This document shows positions 7,129 through 14,771 of a stretch of 15,413 nt of DNA, in pieces. Source of the stretch: Sneathiella sp. (GTDB lineage: Bacteria > Pseudomonadota > Alphaproteobacteria > Sneathiellales > Sneathiellaceae); the NCBI GenBank assembly GCA_002732675.1, contig NVRR01000042.1, positions 1 to 15,413 of the forward strand, given 5' to 3'. The first letter of the stretch is position 1. The number at the start of each line of letters is the position of its first letter. Under the pieces are notes generated by a model. The model saw nothing but the letters and a program-made list of their open reading frames with translations, was not told the DNA's origin and made no database searches. A program made the translations under genes and the position numbers.

Positions 7129-8473
7129 AACTCTTACACAGCAGATCGCTGCTTTGGCTGAAGGGTCGTATACGGCTACCTCCCTGGCTAAGCGAACCCT
7201 CGTGCGCGCAACGCAATTTGCTGCTTTAAATGCGTTCGTGTCTCTTGATGAGTCCATTGTTATGGCTCAGGCCAAAGCGGCGACCCTGAGACGAGAGGCT
7301 GGAAAACCTCTCAGTCCCATTGATGGCATTCCGATCGCTGTCAAAGATAACTATTTGACAAAAGACTACCCAACGACCGCTTGTTCAAACGCCGGACCGT
7401 TGGAATCCAGCGACGTTGATGCAACAATTGTTGCCAATTTACGTGCCGCAGGCGCCATCATTCTGGGTAAAACCAATATGCATGAATGGGCTTATGGCGC
7501 GACCAACTCCACGTCAAATATTGGGGCAACGTACAATCCGCATAATCTTGCTCACATCACCGGGGGAAGCAGCGGTGGATCGGCGGCGGCGGTTGCTTCT
7601 GGTATTGTCGCGGCGGCGCTCGGCAGTGACACTGGCGGCTCCGTACGAATACCGGCTTCTGCATGCGGAATTTATGGTTTCAAACCTTCTTATGGCCGTG
7701 CCTCTCGCCATGGGGTGCTGCCTTTGAGCTGGTCGCTTGATGCACCAGGCCCACTGGCAAACTCGTTGGAGGATATTGAACATCTGCTCCCATATTTATT
7801 TGGTCGAGACAGCAAGGATGCCTCCACCGCTCATGCGAAAAATTACAAGCCAGCAGCGAAGGTAGAAAAACCACACATACTCAATCTTGTCGGCAATGGT
7901 CTGGAGCGGTCAGATGAAGTGGATGAAATCGTTTGCCGGGCTTTGATCAAAGCAGATGTTGATTGCAGTGACTATGAGTTTTCTGGGTTTGGCACTTACT
8001 TCGCGGCATGGGAAACCATTCTGCACAGTGAGGCATCCTCGTATCACCTAAATCTGCTTGAGAAAAACCCAGCCGGATTCTCTGCGGTGACGCGGGCTCA
8101 TTTGGAAGCGGGGAGGAAACTAACTGCGGTGGAGTTGCTTGAATCGCAGAAATTGCGGGCAATCCTGTTGCAAACACTTAGTCATGACCTCCCGGCATGG
8201 GATGCATTGGTTCTGCCTACATTGCCAGTACCGGCGCCCAAACACGGTGTAGATTGGCAAGAATTCGGCGGCAGAAAAGTTACAACGCAGGACAGCATGA
8301 CATGGTTCTGCTGGTTTGCTAACATGGCTGGGCTGCCAAGCCTTTCAATCCCTGTAGGCAAGTCTCAGTCAGGGCTACCTATTGGTATGATGTTGATGGG
8401 CAAGCCCGGTCGTGATGAGGAACTTCTGGCGATAGGTCATTTGATAGATCGAAAGATAAACGGACATGTCTGA
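7112..8473 (+). CDS. Amidase, amidase-signature family
   Basis: A 453-residue amidase of the Ser-cisSer-Lys family. The catalytic set is complete: Lys78 in GIPIAVKDN, cis-Ser153 in the [10 protein letters not shown] loop and nucleophile Ser177 in [13 protein letters not shown]; the spacings (75 and 24) match those of FAAH-type enzymes. The ATG at 7112 has AGAGG at 7101-7105, six bases upstream; a frame extension to 7073 has no such site. The enzyme should be cytoplasmic, with no signal peptide, and hydrolyse an amide to acid plus ammonia. It sits between the importer genes and the AmiC/AmiR regulators, so its substrate is probably the imported compound or a product of it. AtzE/GatA-like and simple aliphatic or aryl amidases cannot be told apart from sequence alone. 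In the Pseudomonas amiE operon the equivalent place is taken by an unrelated nitrilase-type amidase. Confidence 0.9.
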   Translation: MLEKNETLTQQIAALAEGSYTATSLAKRTLVRATQFAALNAFVSLDESIVMAQAKAATLRREAGKPLSPIDGIPIAVKDNYLTKDYPTTACSNAGPLESSDVDATIVANLRAAGAIILGKTNMHEWAYGATNSTSNIGATYNPHNLAHITGGSSGGSAAAVASGIVAAALGSDTGGSVRIPASACGIYGFKPSYGRASRHGVLPLSWSLDAPGPLANSLEDIEHLLPYLFGRDSKDASTAHAKNYKPAAKVEKPHILNLVGNGLERSDEVDEIVCRALIKADVDCSDYEFSGFGTYFAAWETILHSEASSYHLNLLEKNPAGFSAVTRAHLEAGRKLTAVELLESQKLRAILLQTLSHDLPAWDALVLPTLPVPAPKHGVDWQEFGGRKVTTQDSMTWFCWFANMAGLPSLSIPVGKSQSGLPIGMMLMGKPGRDEELLAIGHLIDRKINGHV

Positions 8474-8475
8474 CC

Positions 8476-9606
8476 ATGCTGAGTGATAAAGTAAAGATTG
8501 GCGTTCTGCTCTCCCAAACCGGGGCGATGGCAGTGACGGAAAATGCCCATCTACAAGGAATTCTACTTGCCTGCGAGGAAATCAATGGTGGAGGCGGGAT
8601 TGATGGTGCTTTCCTGGAGCCAATCATTCTTGATCCAGGCGGTATTGATCATCGGTATGCGGAACTGGCAACCGAGTTGTTGTTGCAGCACCGCGTCAAC
8701 ACCATATTTGGATGTTGCCTTTCCAGCAGCCGCAAGGCGGTGCTGCCGGTAGTAGAGCGCTTCAATGGCATACTCTTTTACCCGTCGGTTTATGAGGGGT
8801 TTGAATACTCCCCAAATGTTATCTATGGCGGAGCGGTTCCCAATCAGATGATCCTACCGTTGCTGGAATATATCTATAAGAACTACGGAAAGCGTATTGC
8901 GCTCATTGGGTCGGATACTCTCTACGCACGCGAGATCAACCGCATCGTTTCTGAATTTCTGTCCAGTAGTGATGGCGTCGTGGTCACAGAAACCTACCTT
9001 CCCTTCGGAACTCCTTCCAAAAAAATGGAAATGGTGCTGCATTCAAATTCTGATGCGGATGCGATCCTTTCAACTGTTGTTGGAGAAGATAGTATCGCAC
9101 TCTATTCTGCCTACGCAGAAGTGAAAATGCTCGACGGAAAAGTTCCAATCGCGTCGCTGACAACCACCGAGTCTGAATTGGCGAAAATGCCGCCAGAAAC
9201 CCGCGCGGGCCATCTCTCCGTCGCGTCATATTTTGGCTCGATGGAGACAGGGCCTAACAAGATTTTCGTCGGAGCCTTCAAAAAGAGATTTGGCGCGAGT
9301 TCTATTCCCAGTGTCTACAGCGAAGTCGGATATTCTCTTGTCCATATCTTCGCGAACGCTGTTCGTCTTTGCGGAACAACGGAAACAGATCAGGTTTTGG
9401 ACGCCCTCTCAGGAGCCGTGTTCAAGGGGCCAGGCGGAGATCTATTTGTCGATATCGATACAAATCATTTTACCCTGCGCCCTCATGTTGGACGATCAAC
9501 CAAGGACGGTAATTTTGAGGTGGTTTGGAAAAGCTCAAGTGTCATCCGGCCGGATCCCTACCTTGTCGCATATGATCGTTCCATCAGTGGGCAGTTGGTT
9601 GAATGA
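8476..9606 (+). CDS. amiC: AmiC-like cytoplasmic amide sensor, negative regulator of AmiR
   Basis: A 376-residue protein with a periplasmic-binding-protein fold but no signal peptide, as in Pseudomonas AmiC (about 385 residues). Stretches that I recognise from AmiC include YEGFEYSPN, YGGAVPNQ, IALIGSD, STVVG, IASLTTTESELAKM and, near the end, IRPDPYLVAYD. In the known system AmiC holds the antiterminator AmiR inactive and releases it when amide binds. The pocket loop here reads YPSVYEG (102-108) where AmiC has YPTPYEG, so ligand preference may differ. The gene starts two bases after the amidase stop and overlaps the next gene by four bases (ATGA), giving coupled production of sensor and antiterminator. 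The periplasmic binding protein of the same operon is a distant homologue, likely recognising a related ligand. Confidence 0.92.
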   Translation: MLSDKVKIGVLLSQTGAMAVTENAHLQGILLACEEINGGGGIDGAFLEPIILDPGGIDHRYAELATELLLQHRVNTIFGCCLSSSRKAVLPVVERFNGILFYPSVYEGFEYSPNVIYGGAVPNQMILPLLEYIYKNYGKRIALIGSDTLYAREINRIVSEFLSSSDGVVVTETYLPFGTPSKKMEMVLHSNSDADAILSTVVGEDSIALYSAYAEVKMLDGKVPIASLTTTESELAKMPPETRAGHLSVASYFGSMETGPNKIFVGAFKKRFGASSIPSVYSEVGYSLVHIFANAVRLCGTTETDQVLDALSGAVFKGPGGDLFVDIDTNHFTLRPHVGRSTKDGNFEVVWKSSSVIRPDPYLVAYDRSISGQLVE

Positions 9607-10202
9607 CAGATTCCATGCCGGTCAGAGATGAGAACTTACTTCGCCGACTACGGCAGATGTGCGTCCTCGTCATCCATCCAGATGATGCCGAGCGTCGTAT
9701 GTTTCTTGCCCATTTAAAGCGGATTGGTTGTCAGGTAGAGAGTGTCTGGCCTGCGCCAAATAGCCTTCCCGATCACGTTGACGTAGTTCTTTTCCTGCTG
9801 ACGAGTTTGAATGATAAAAATACTTTCTCATGGATGGCGAGCAATGACACTATTGCACGCATTGCAATTATCTCCTTTGAAACACCAGAGATACTCTCTG
9901 AGCTTGAACGTCTCAATGTACATGGCGTGCTTTCAAAACCAATCCGTATCTTTGGAATCCTGGCGGCCCTCACAACTGCAATTGGTCTTGCCCGCCATGA
10001 AAATCGGCTAAAGCGGCGCGTGCGCTCCCTTGATGACACTCTTAGGGCGCGACGAAAAATCGAGAAAGCAGTGGGAATACTGTCTCAAACAAAAGGAATT
10101 TCCGAAGAGGAAGCCTATCGTCGACTCCGAGAAAAGTCACAGAACTCGAAAACTGCAATTGCCGATATTGCTGAAGCAATAATCGCATCGAGTGACATTT
10201 GA
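9603..10202 (+). CDS. amiR: AmiR-like ANTAR transcription antiterminator
   Basis: A 199-residue protein matching AmiR (196 residues) in layout. Residues about 15-125 form a receiver-like domain without the phosphorylation aspartate: the strand that would carry it reads VDVVLFLLTS. A coiled-coil-rich segment (about 128-150) leads to a C-terminal ANTAR RNA-binding domain (about 139-195) with the pattern KIEKAVGILSQTKGISEEEAYRRLRE. AmiR acts on nascent leader RNA, preventing termination, and is kept inactive by AmiC. The start ATG overlaps the amiC stop as ATGA, favouring 9603 over ATG 9615. Being last in the operon it would control its own synthesis. The likely target is the leader at 2183-2247. 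The stop lies only a few bases before transposase debris, but the protein end looks natural. Confidence 0.93.
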   Translation: MTDSMPVRDENLLRRLRQMCVLVIHPDDAERRMFLAHLKRIGCQVESVWPAPNSLPDHVDVVLFLLTSLNDKNTFSWMASNDTIARIAIISFETPEILSELERLNVHGVLSKPIRIFGILAALTTAIGLARHENRLKRRVRSLDDTLRARRKIEKAVGILSQTKGISEEEAYRRLREKSQNSKTAIADIAEAIIASSDI

Positions 10203-10203
10203 A

Positions 10204-10350
10204 ATTAGGGGTAAGGTAAACTTCTCTGAAGAATTCAAGCTGGATGCATTCAGGCGGATTACGGAACCGGGGGTGATTATTGAAACTTTAGTCATGTATG
10301 AGACACGAAACCTCCTCGCCTGGTATGCGGTTAAAACAGCCATACCTTAG
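10204..10350 (+). pseudogene. IS3-family transposase OrfA remnant
   Basis: An open stretch with no start codon, from 10204 to a TAG at 10348-10350, translates to NFSEEFKLDAFRRITEPG near its beginning, closely resembling the N-terminus of IS3-family OrfA proteins (the helix-turn-helix part). Likeness fades after about 25 residues, although a weak LLAWYAVK may correspond to the usual SLYAW motif. The remnant begins two bases after the amiR stop, so the left terminal repeat has been lost. It is too short and decayed to function. No operon terminator for the amide genes is evident in 10203-10400, and the rest of that gap shows nothing recognisable. Confidence 0.75.
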
Positions 10351-10400
10351 ATGCTGCAATCAGGAGAATATTTCGTAAATTCAATTATGCGACAAACTGG

Positions 10401-10751
10401 CTATAAATCCTTTGCCCATTCCATAGCCCAATCGCCCAACGGCTCCAGAACCTCGAATAATTCTCTGCCTGAACCTGTCAGCCCATAGCCAGTATCCGTT
10501 TTTTCAACCAAACCGACCGCACGCAACTCCTTCAATCGGGTGTTCAAAACCGTTGGTGATGCCGAACCACAGCGTGTTTGTAGATCACGAAAGGTACGAT
10601 TTTGGGAACTCAGATTCCATAAAATACCCATCGACCAACGCCGACCAATCAAGTCGAATAGCACCATGATTGGCTGACCAGTCTGTGATCCTTGAACCGA
10701 TTGGCCGATGCGAGGAATTTTGACTGGGGGATTCTCTTTAACCATAAGCAT
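10401..10751 (-). CDS. HxlR-family winged-helix transcriptional regulator
   Basis: A 116-residue HxlR (MarR-like winged helix) regulator. Characteristic segments are DLIGRRWSMGILWNL, the FRDLQ region, and SPTVLNTRLKELRAVGLVEK, followed by a wing and a C-terminal helix with LEPLGDWAMEWA. The usual N-terminal cysteine seen in redox-sensing members (in CPV or similar before the helix-turn-helix) is not obvious; a Cys occurs instead at TRCGSA within the DNA-binding part. Start could be ATG 10751 or ATG 10745; neither has a strong ribosome site. The gene is divergent from a broken EamA exporter gene and separated from it by two strong palindromes, the normal arrangement for HxlR regulators that control themselves and a neighbouring gene. 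Confidence 0.9.
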   Translation of the reverse strand: MLMVKENPPVKIPRIGQSVQGSQTGQPIMVLFDLIGRRWSMGILWNLSSQNRTFRDLQTRCGSASPTVLNTRLKELRAVGLVEKTDTGYGLTGSGRELFEVLEPLGDWAMEWAKDL

Positions 10752-10758
10752 TTCTCGT

Positions 10759-10801
10759 TGCTACATAAATAGTAGCGGTGCGTGCTACTATTTATGTAGC
10801 A
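10759..10801. promoter_or_regulatory. Paired palindromic operators between hxlR-type gene and EamA pseudogene
   Basis: TGCTACATAAATAGTAGC (10759-10776) is the exact reverse complement of GCTACTATTTATGTAGCA (10784-10801), spaced by seven bases. Each 17-base arm is itself a palindrome of the form GCTAC-N7-GTAGC, so there are two tandem dyad sites of the size expected for winged-helix dimers. The block lies eight bases upstream of the regulator start and about 36 upstream of the exporter ATG, and would cover both divergent promoters. As RNA or single-stranded DNA it can also form an 18-bp hairpin. Confidence 0.8.
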
Positions 10802-10837
10802 TATCTTCTATTCGCTCTGCGTCAAAGGAAAACGGTG

Positions 10838-11724
10838 ATGGTAAATGTAGTTTTGTAGTTTGTTTTGGCTTTGATGTGGAGCTCATCCTATGCCGCAATC
10901 AAGCTCGGTATTGATACTATCAATCCTATGCCACTCGTTGCAGGTCGTATGATAATTGGAGCGAGCATCATGTTTATTGTGCTGAAACTACGAGGATTGT
11001 CCCTCTCTTCGAGCAAAGCGGCATGGGCAGCCTACGCTTTCACAGGACTGGTCGGAAGCGTAATTCCGTTCCTGTTGATTCTTACGGCGAGAACCATGTC
11101 GATAGCAGTCTGGCGGCAATTCTGATGGGAATTTCACCCGTCGCGACGGTTCTATTTGCGCATATTATGTTGCCAGATGAAAGCCTTAACGCACAATCTG
11201 TGATTGGTGTCTGTATCGGTTTAGTGGGGGTAGCCTTGCTCGTTGGACCAGATGCTCTCTTAGATTTGGGTCGCGAGCTCATAGCTCAATTCGCAATCAT
11301 ATTAGCGGCAATTTGTTATTCAATCTCAACAATTTACATCAAACGAAAAGCCACCAGACCACCTTTAGAAATGGCCGCGGGCTCGATGCTTGTTGGAGCG
11401 ATTAGCATCACATTTGCGACGCTGGCGTTCGGAGAGCCTTCAAAAATCATGATGCCCAGCTCTGGTTCTTTGATGGCCGTTTTGTATCTCGGCATATTTC
11501 CGACTGCGTTGGCGACACTTATCTATTTCTTTCTCGTCCCACGCCTTGGTGCCAATCGAATGTCGCAAGTGAATTTTGCTGTGCCGGTTGGCGGCGCATT
11601 GATTGGTGTCACTCTTCTTAACGAGACACTCTCTTTGTCAACAACGATTGCCTTGGCGATTATCATGGTCGCAATTTATCTCGTCACTTCAAAACGTAGT
11701 AGCAGGGTTAAACAATCCGTTTAA
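10838..11724 (+). pseudogene. EamA/DMT-family exporter, disrupted by an early stop and a frameshift
   Basis: The intact gene would start at ATG 10838, which has AAAGGA (10824-10829) eight bases upstream, and end at 11724, about 295 residues, the normal length for two EamA repeats. Two lesions are visible. Codon 7 is TAG (10856-10858), after which the frame continues with an EamA-like first helix, ALMWSSSYAAIKLGID. Near 11083 the frame shifts: FLLIL continues as YGENHVDSSLAAILMG only one frame over, best explained by loss of one base. The remainder (11083-11724) reads cleanly to the stop. Most helices remain recognisable, so decay is recent. A rescue by downstream TTG/ATG starts (10865, 10874) would not repair the frameshift. 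Either lesion might be a sequencing error. Family role: export of small metabolites or drugs. Confidence 0.8.
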
Positions 11725-11780
11725 TGGCAGTTTTGCGCCAAAAGATGGGACGAGAAGTGATTAGAGGGTCTAAGTATTTG

Positions 11781-12626
11781 TCATCTGTGGCGCGCCGAAC
11801 CGGTCTCGGCAATATCAAGAGCAGTGGAGGGGTCACCCTGCAAATCTGCTTCCAGGAAAGATTTGGTTTCGGGAATGGCGATGTGAAAATCCGTTTCGAA
11901 ATGCAGGGATGCTGAAAGTTGTTTTGCCGTTACATCCAGCACATGGCCGCCTTTTTTACGATCTGCCGAAATAAAGTGAAGATGATAGCCCGCGACATTA
12001 AGAGTTTTGGCGAAAGTCGGTGTCCAAAAGCCGACGAGTGTCCCCGCTATATCCTCGAAAGAAAATTCGCTCTGATAACTTGTCGCCGCCACCAGATCCT
12101 CGCCCGGCTCGGCTTTGCAGGCGGCGCGCAGATCAATCTTTTCAAAAACACCATCGATCCGGATTCCAGCGAAAATATTCTCTGAAGGGCGCAACGCATC
12201 AAGGCTGTTTTTCATGGCCTCAAAAGAGGTAATGCTGGAGATTTCTGCCGACTGATCGGCGGCAAAGCGGGTGATGGTGGCGAAAGGAACGAACCAGTTG
12301 TCCTCTGCCTCTGCTATCACGCCGTCAGCGCCAGCCTGATAGCAATGGCCATCCAGCATTATTAGCTCACCGTCCAGGCCGTCGTACGTGCCAAGGCCAA
12401 AATCGCCGTGGCTTTTCAGATCACTAACCGTCATGCAGCCCTGATAGACGCCCTGGACTAACGCGCCGCTTGTCGAGACCTGGAAAAGGGAGTGGTGTTC
12501 CATTCCGAGCGCCGATGATAATGCGTCTCCTACGACATGCGACAGACTGTGGCCTGTCCGCTCTACTTCCGCCTTTAGGGTGTCCAAGAGGCTTTTTGAA
12601 ATACGGCATTTTAACTGATGGCGCAT
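11781..12626 (-). CDS. budA: Alpha-acetolactate decarboxylase with N-terminal ribbon-helix-helix-like extension
   Basis: A 281-residue protein. From about residue 46 it follows acetolactate decarboxylase: SLFQVSTSGALVQGVYQG, HGDFGLGTYDGLDGELIMLDG, FAGIRIDG, and the zinc motif GYHLHF with His215 and His217 followed ten residues later by His228 (GGH). Glu87 and Arg156 match the other conserved active-site positions. The enzyme converts acetolactate to acetoin. The first 41 residues are additional and look like a ribbon-helix-helix unit (RISKSLLDTLKAEVERTG, then SLSHVVGDALSSAL). The usual enzyme is about 240-260 residues. It starts nine bases after the synthase stop, and its GAGG ribosome site lies at the end of that gene, so the two are an operon. 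It converges with the EamA pseudogene; the 56-base gap between them shows no clear terminator. Confidence 0.9.
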   Translation of the reverse strand: MRHQLKCRISKSLLDTLKAEVERTGHSLSHVVGDALSSALGMEHHSLFQVSTSGALVQGVYQGCMTVSDLKSHGDFGLGTYDGLDGELIMLDGHCYQAGADGVIAEAEDNWFVPFATITRFAADQSAEISSITSFEAMKNSLDALRPSENIFAGIRIDGVFEKIDLRAACKAEPGEDLVAATSYQSEFSFEDIAGTLVGFWTPTFAKTLNVAGYHLHFISADRKKGGHVLDVTAKQLSASLHFETDFHIAIPETKSFLEADLQGDPSTALDIAETGSARHR

Positions 12627-12635
12627 GGATTTGCC

Positions 12636-14285
12636 TCAATGGCCAGCATTTGGATCGGTCGTAAGGAAAAGCTCCAGATTGTCGCTGTAATCTACTGGCA
12701 TGTGAACAAGGACCGGCCCCTCATCAGCGAGCGCCTGTTTCATGATGGCGTCGAATTTTCGGGAATCGTCGAGAAGGTAGCCTTTAGCCCCGAAAGCCTC
12801 GGCAAATTTGACGACGTCGTAATATCCGAGATCAACGCCTGACTTCCGATCATATTTCATCATTTGCTGCTCCATCACCATGTCGTAACCACCGCTATCC
12901 CAGACAAAAAGAATGAAATGGAGTTTTTCTCGAACCGCGGTTTCAAGCTCGGTTGCGCTAAACAGAAAGCCGCCGTCGCCAACGGTCGCTAAAACGGTTT
13001 TCTCAGGATGCGCGAGCTTCGCCGCCATCGCCCAGGGCAGCGCCACCCCCAGCGTTTGCTGACCATTGCTGATCAGCAACTGGTGCGGGACGTGGCTCAG
13101 AAAATAGCGGGACATCCACATACCATGCGTTCCGATATCGCAGGCGACAATCGTATTTTCATCGAGATATTCATGAAGCTGGTGAATGAAGCGGATCGGG
13201 TGGATTTTCCCCTGGCAGTCCAGAAGTGCTTTCGGATTAAAAAGAAAATCCTCATATTCCTTCCTGACCGGTTTGTATCGATCCATGGGCGGCAGATCGC
13301 TGAGTAATGGTTTCAATGCGCGGAGATTCTGTGCAACGCCGCCCAGCACCTCAACATCTGTCTGGTAGGCGAGATGGATATCCGACATAACGTGATCAAT
13401 GTGAACAATATACTTGCGATCACCGTTGTTCCAGGTTTCAGGGTCATATTCCACGGGATCATACCCAATGGCGATAACAACATCCGCCTGCTGCAAAATC
13501 TTGTCTCCGGGCTGATTATTGAATAGACCGACGCGGCCAAAGAAAAGGTCGAGATATTCCTTGCAGATAACTCCCGCCGCTTGAAAGGTGGAAACGACGG
13601 GAAGTTTATGGGCCGTCAAAAAGTCATGGATCGCTTTGGCGGTGGCAGGTTGCGATGCCTCTTCTCCCAGCAACAAAACCGGCGATTTCGCCTGATTGAT
13701 ATGGGCCGCTGCGCGTTTGAGAACGGCTTCGGAGGCAAGGCCCGAGTAGTCAAGCTCGCCAACGTCAACAATCCCGGTGCTTGTCTGCTCGTGAGAGACA
13801 TCCATAGGCAGGCTGAGAAAGCAGGCGCCGCGTCTTGGCGCCTTTGCAATCCGGAAGGCATTGACGATGATTTCCGGTATCTCCTCTGCGAGATAGATTT
13901 CCCGGCTTGATTTTGTCGCCCCCTCCATTAGTTTGACATTCGGAGCCGCCTGATGGGACGCTTTATGAAGCATGCGCCGCGAGACATTACCGCCGATGGC
14001 AACAACGGGATCTCCCTCTGTCGTCGCCGTCAGCAGACCGGTTAGCATATTGGCGACACCGGGGCCGGAAGTTACCAACACCACACCCGGCTCGCCGGTT
14101 AGGCGACCGTGGGCGGCGGCCATAAAGCAGGCATTCTGCTCGTGGCGGCAAAGGATCAACCGGATCGGCGAGTCAACCAGGGCATCAAAAACGGCATCGA
14201 TCTTCGCGCCGGGAATGCCGAATATAATTTTGACTTCAAGCGCTTCCAGGCACTTTACAAGCAATTGCGCGCCACTTTGCATCAT
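12636..14285 (-). CDS. alsS: Catabolic acetolactate synthase
   Basis: A 549-residue thiamine diphosphate enzyme joining two pyruvates into acetolactate. The ATG at 14285 is chosen because AGGAAG (14290-14295 on this strand) lies just upstream; a frame extension to 14321 has no ribosome site. Family marks: IFGIPGAKIDAVFDAL, typical of the catabolic AlsS/BudB branch, catalytic Glu49 in RHEQNA, cofactor motif GDGG (from 436) and the GGYDMVMEQQMMKY segment. In the biosynthetic IlvB branch a regulatory small subunit gene normally follows; here the decarboxylase follows instead, which fits acetoin formation, used for acid control and carbon overflow. No AlsR-like LysR regulator is present nearby. 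Just upstream lies decayed transposase sequence, so the promoter may derive from, or sit in, that debris. Confidence 0.92.
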   Translation of the reverse strand: MMQSGAQLLVKCLEALEVKIIFGIPGAKIDAVFDALVDSPIRLILCRHEQNACFMAAAHGRLTGEPGVVLVTSGPGVANMLTGLLTATTEGDPVVAIGGNVSRRMLHKASHQAAPNVKLMEGATKSSREIYLAEEIPEIIVNAFRIAKAPRRGACFLSLPMDVSHEQTSTGIVDVGELDYSGLASEAVLKRAAAHINQAKSPVLLLGEEASQPATAKAIHDFLTAHKLPVVSTFQAAGVICKEYLDLFFGRVGLFNNQPGDKILQQADVVIAIGYDPVEYDPETWNNGDRKYIVHIDHVMSDIHLAYQTDVEVLGGVAQNLRALKPLLSDLPPMDRYKPVRKEYEDFLFNPKALLDCQGKIHPIRFIHQLHEYLDENTIVACDIGTHGMWMSRYFLSHVPHQLLISNGQQTLGVALPWAMAAKLAHPEKTVLATVGDGGFLFSATELETAVREKLHFILFVWDSGGYDMVMEQQMMKYDRKSGVDLGYYDVVKFAEAFGAKGYLLDDSRKFDAIMKQALADEGPVLVHMPVDYSDNLELFLTTDPNAGH

Positions 14286-14391
14286 ATGTCTTCCTGTGTG
14301 GGTTAGTTGGATTAGCGACATCTTATTTGTATCACGTATATTTCAGGACACCCGCTCGGAAAAAGCAAGGGTAAAATTCTCGTCCAGCTCA

Positions 14392-14681
14392 ACTAATGGC
14401 ATTGAATATATCAGTCAGTTGCTATCAGAAAGGGCGGAGAGAAACTGTGTCGGACTTCAGTTCGTCCAGCCGGGAAAGCCACGCCAAAATGCTTATGAGG
14501 GATTATTAACAGGTTAAATAATTATAACCGGTTAATTAGATATGTGCCTGAAACAGTCAGTAACGTTCAGGATGCTGCGACCGCATGGCTCTGGGTATAC
14601 AATAATGAAAGACTCAGTATGGAAATCGGTGGGGTAACACCGATGCCGAAACTGGTGAAGATGCTAGCCAAAGCCGTCTAA
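14392..14681 (+). pseudogene. IS3-family transposase OrfB C-terminal remnant with frameshift
   Basis: From about 14392 the frame reads TNGIEYISQLLSERAE and then LQFVQPGKPRQNAY, clearly the DNGPEFIS and IQPGKP-QNA region of an IS3-family integrase core. The frame breaks near 14494-14500 and resumes one frame over as NRLNNYNRLIRYVPETV, AATAWLWVYNNERLSMEIGG and VTPMPKL, ending at TAA 14679-14681. The expected catalytic Glu region (IERFNR) falls at the frameshift and is degraded, so the enzyme is dead. Orientation is the same as the OrfA remnant at 10204. I see no clear terminal inverted repeats. Confidence 0.82.
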
Positions 14682-14701
14682 ATAATTCTACTCAAATAGG
14701 T

Positions 14702-14757
14702 CCCCATAAATAGGGGTATGATTGGATCAATTGGGGTACTGGCGGCGCTACGCCAGT
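14702..14757. repeat. Two hairpins beyond the IS remnant
   Basis: CCCC (14702-14705) and GGGG (14713-14716) flank ATAAATA. Then ACTGGCG (14738-14744) pairs perfectly with CGCCAGT (14751-14757) round a six-base loop. The second hairpin lies 14 bases past the end of the minus-strand amidohydrolase gene and might act as its terminator, but no T-run follows on that strand; it may instead belong to the decayed IS end. Confidence 0.4.
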
Positions 14758-14771
14758 TGAACGCTCTCCGA

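Noticed and set aside
10865..11125. Short stand-alone membrane protein from the first EamA frame
   Set aside because: It ends right after the frameshift and the missing half follows at once in another frame, so it is part of one broken gene.
11725..11780. Possible bidirectional terminator between the converging EamA and decarboxylase genes
   Set aside because: Only a weak TTTTG-CGC-CAAAA match with a three-base loop; too little support.
13972..14391. Plus-strand frame of 181 codons across the acetolactate synthase start
   Set aside because: Only its last part (after about 14392) is meaningful, as transposase debris; the first part is antisense to the synthase gene.
14508..14543. Apparent 18-base tandem duplication (AACAGGTTAA and AACCGGTTAA) in the OrfB remnant
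   Set aside because: The translated segment matches the expected length of IS3 OrfB between the FNR and ETV positions, so no insertion is needed; the likeness is probably chance in AT-rich sequence.
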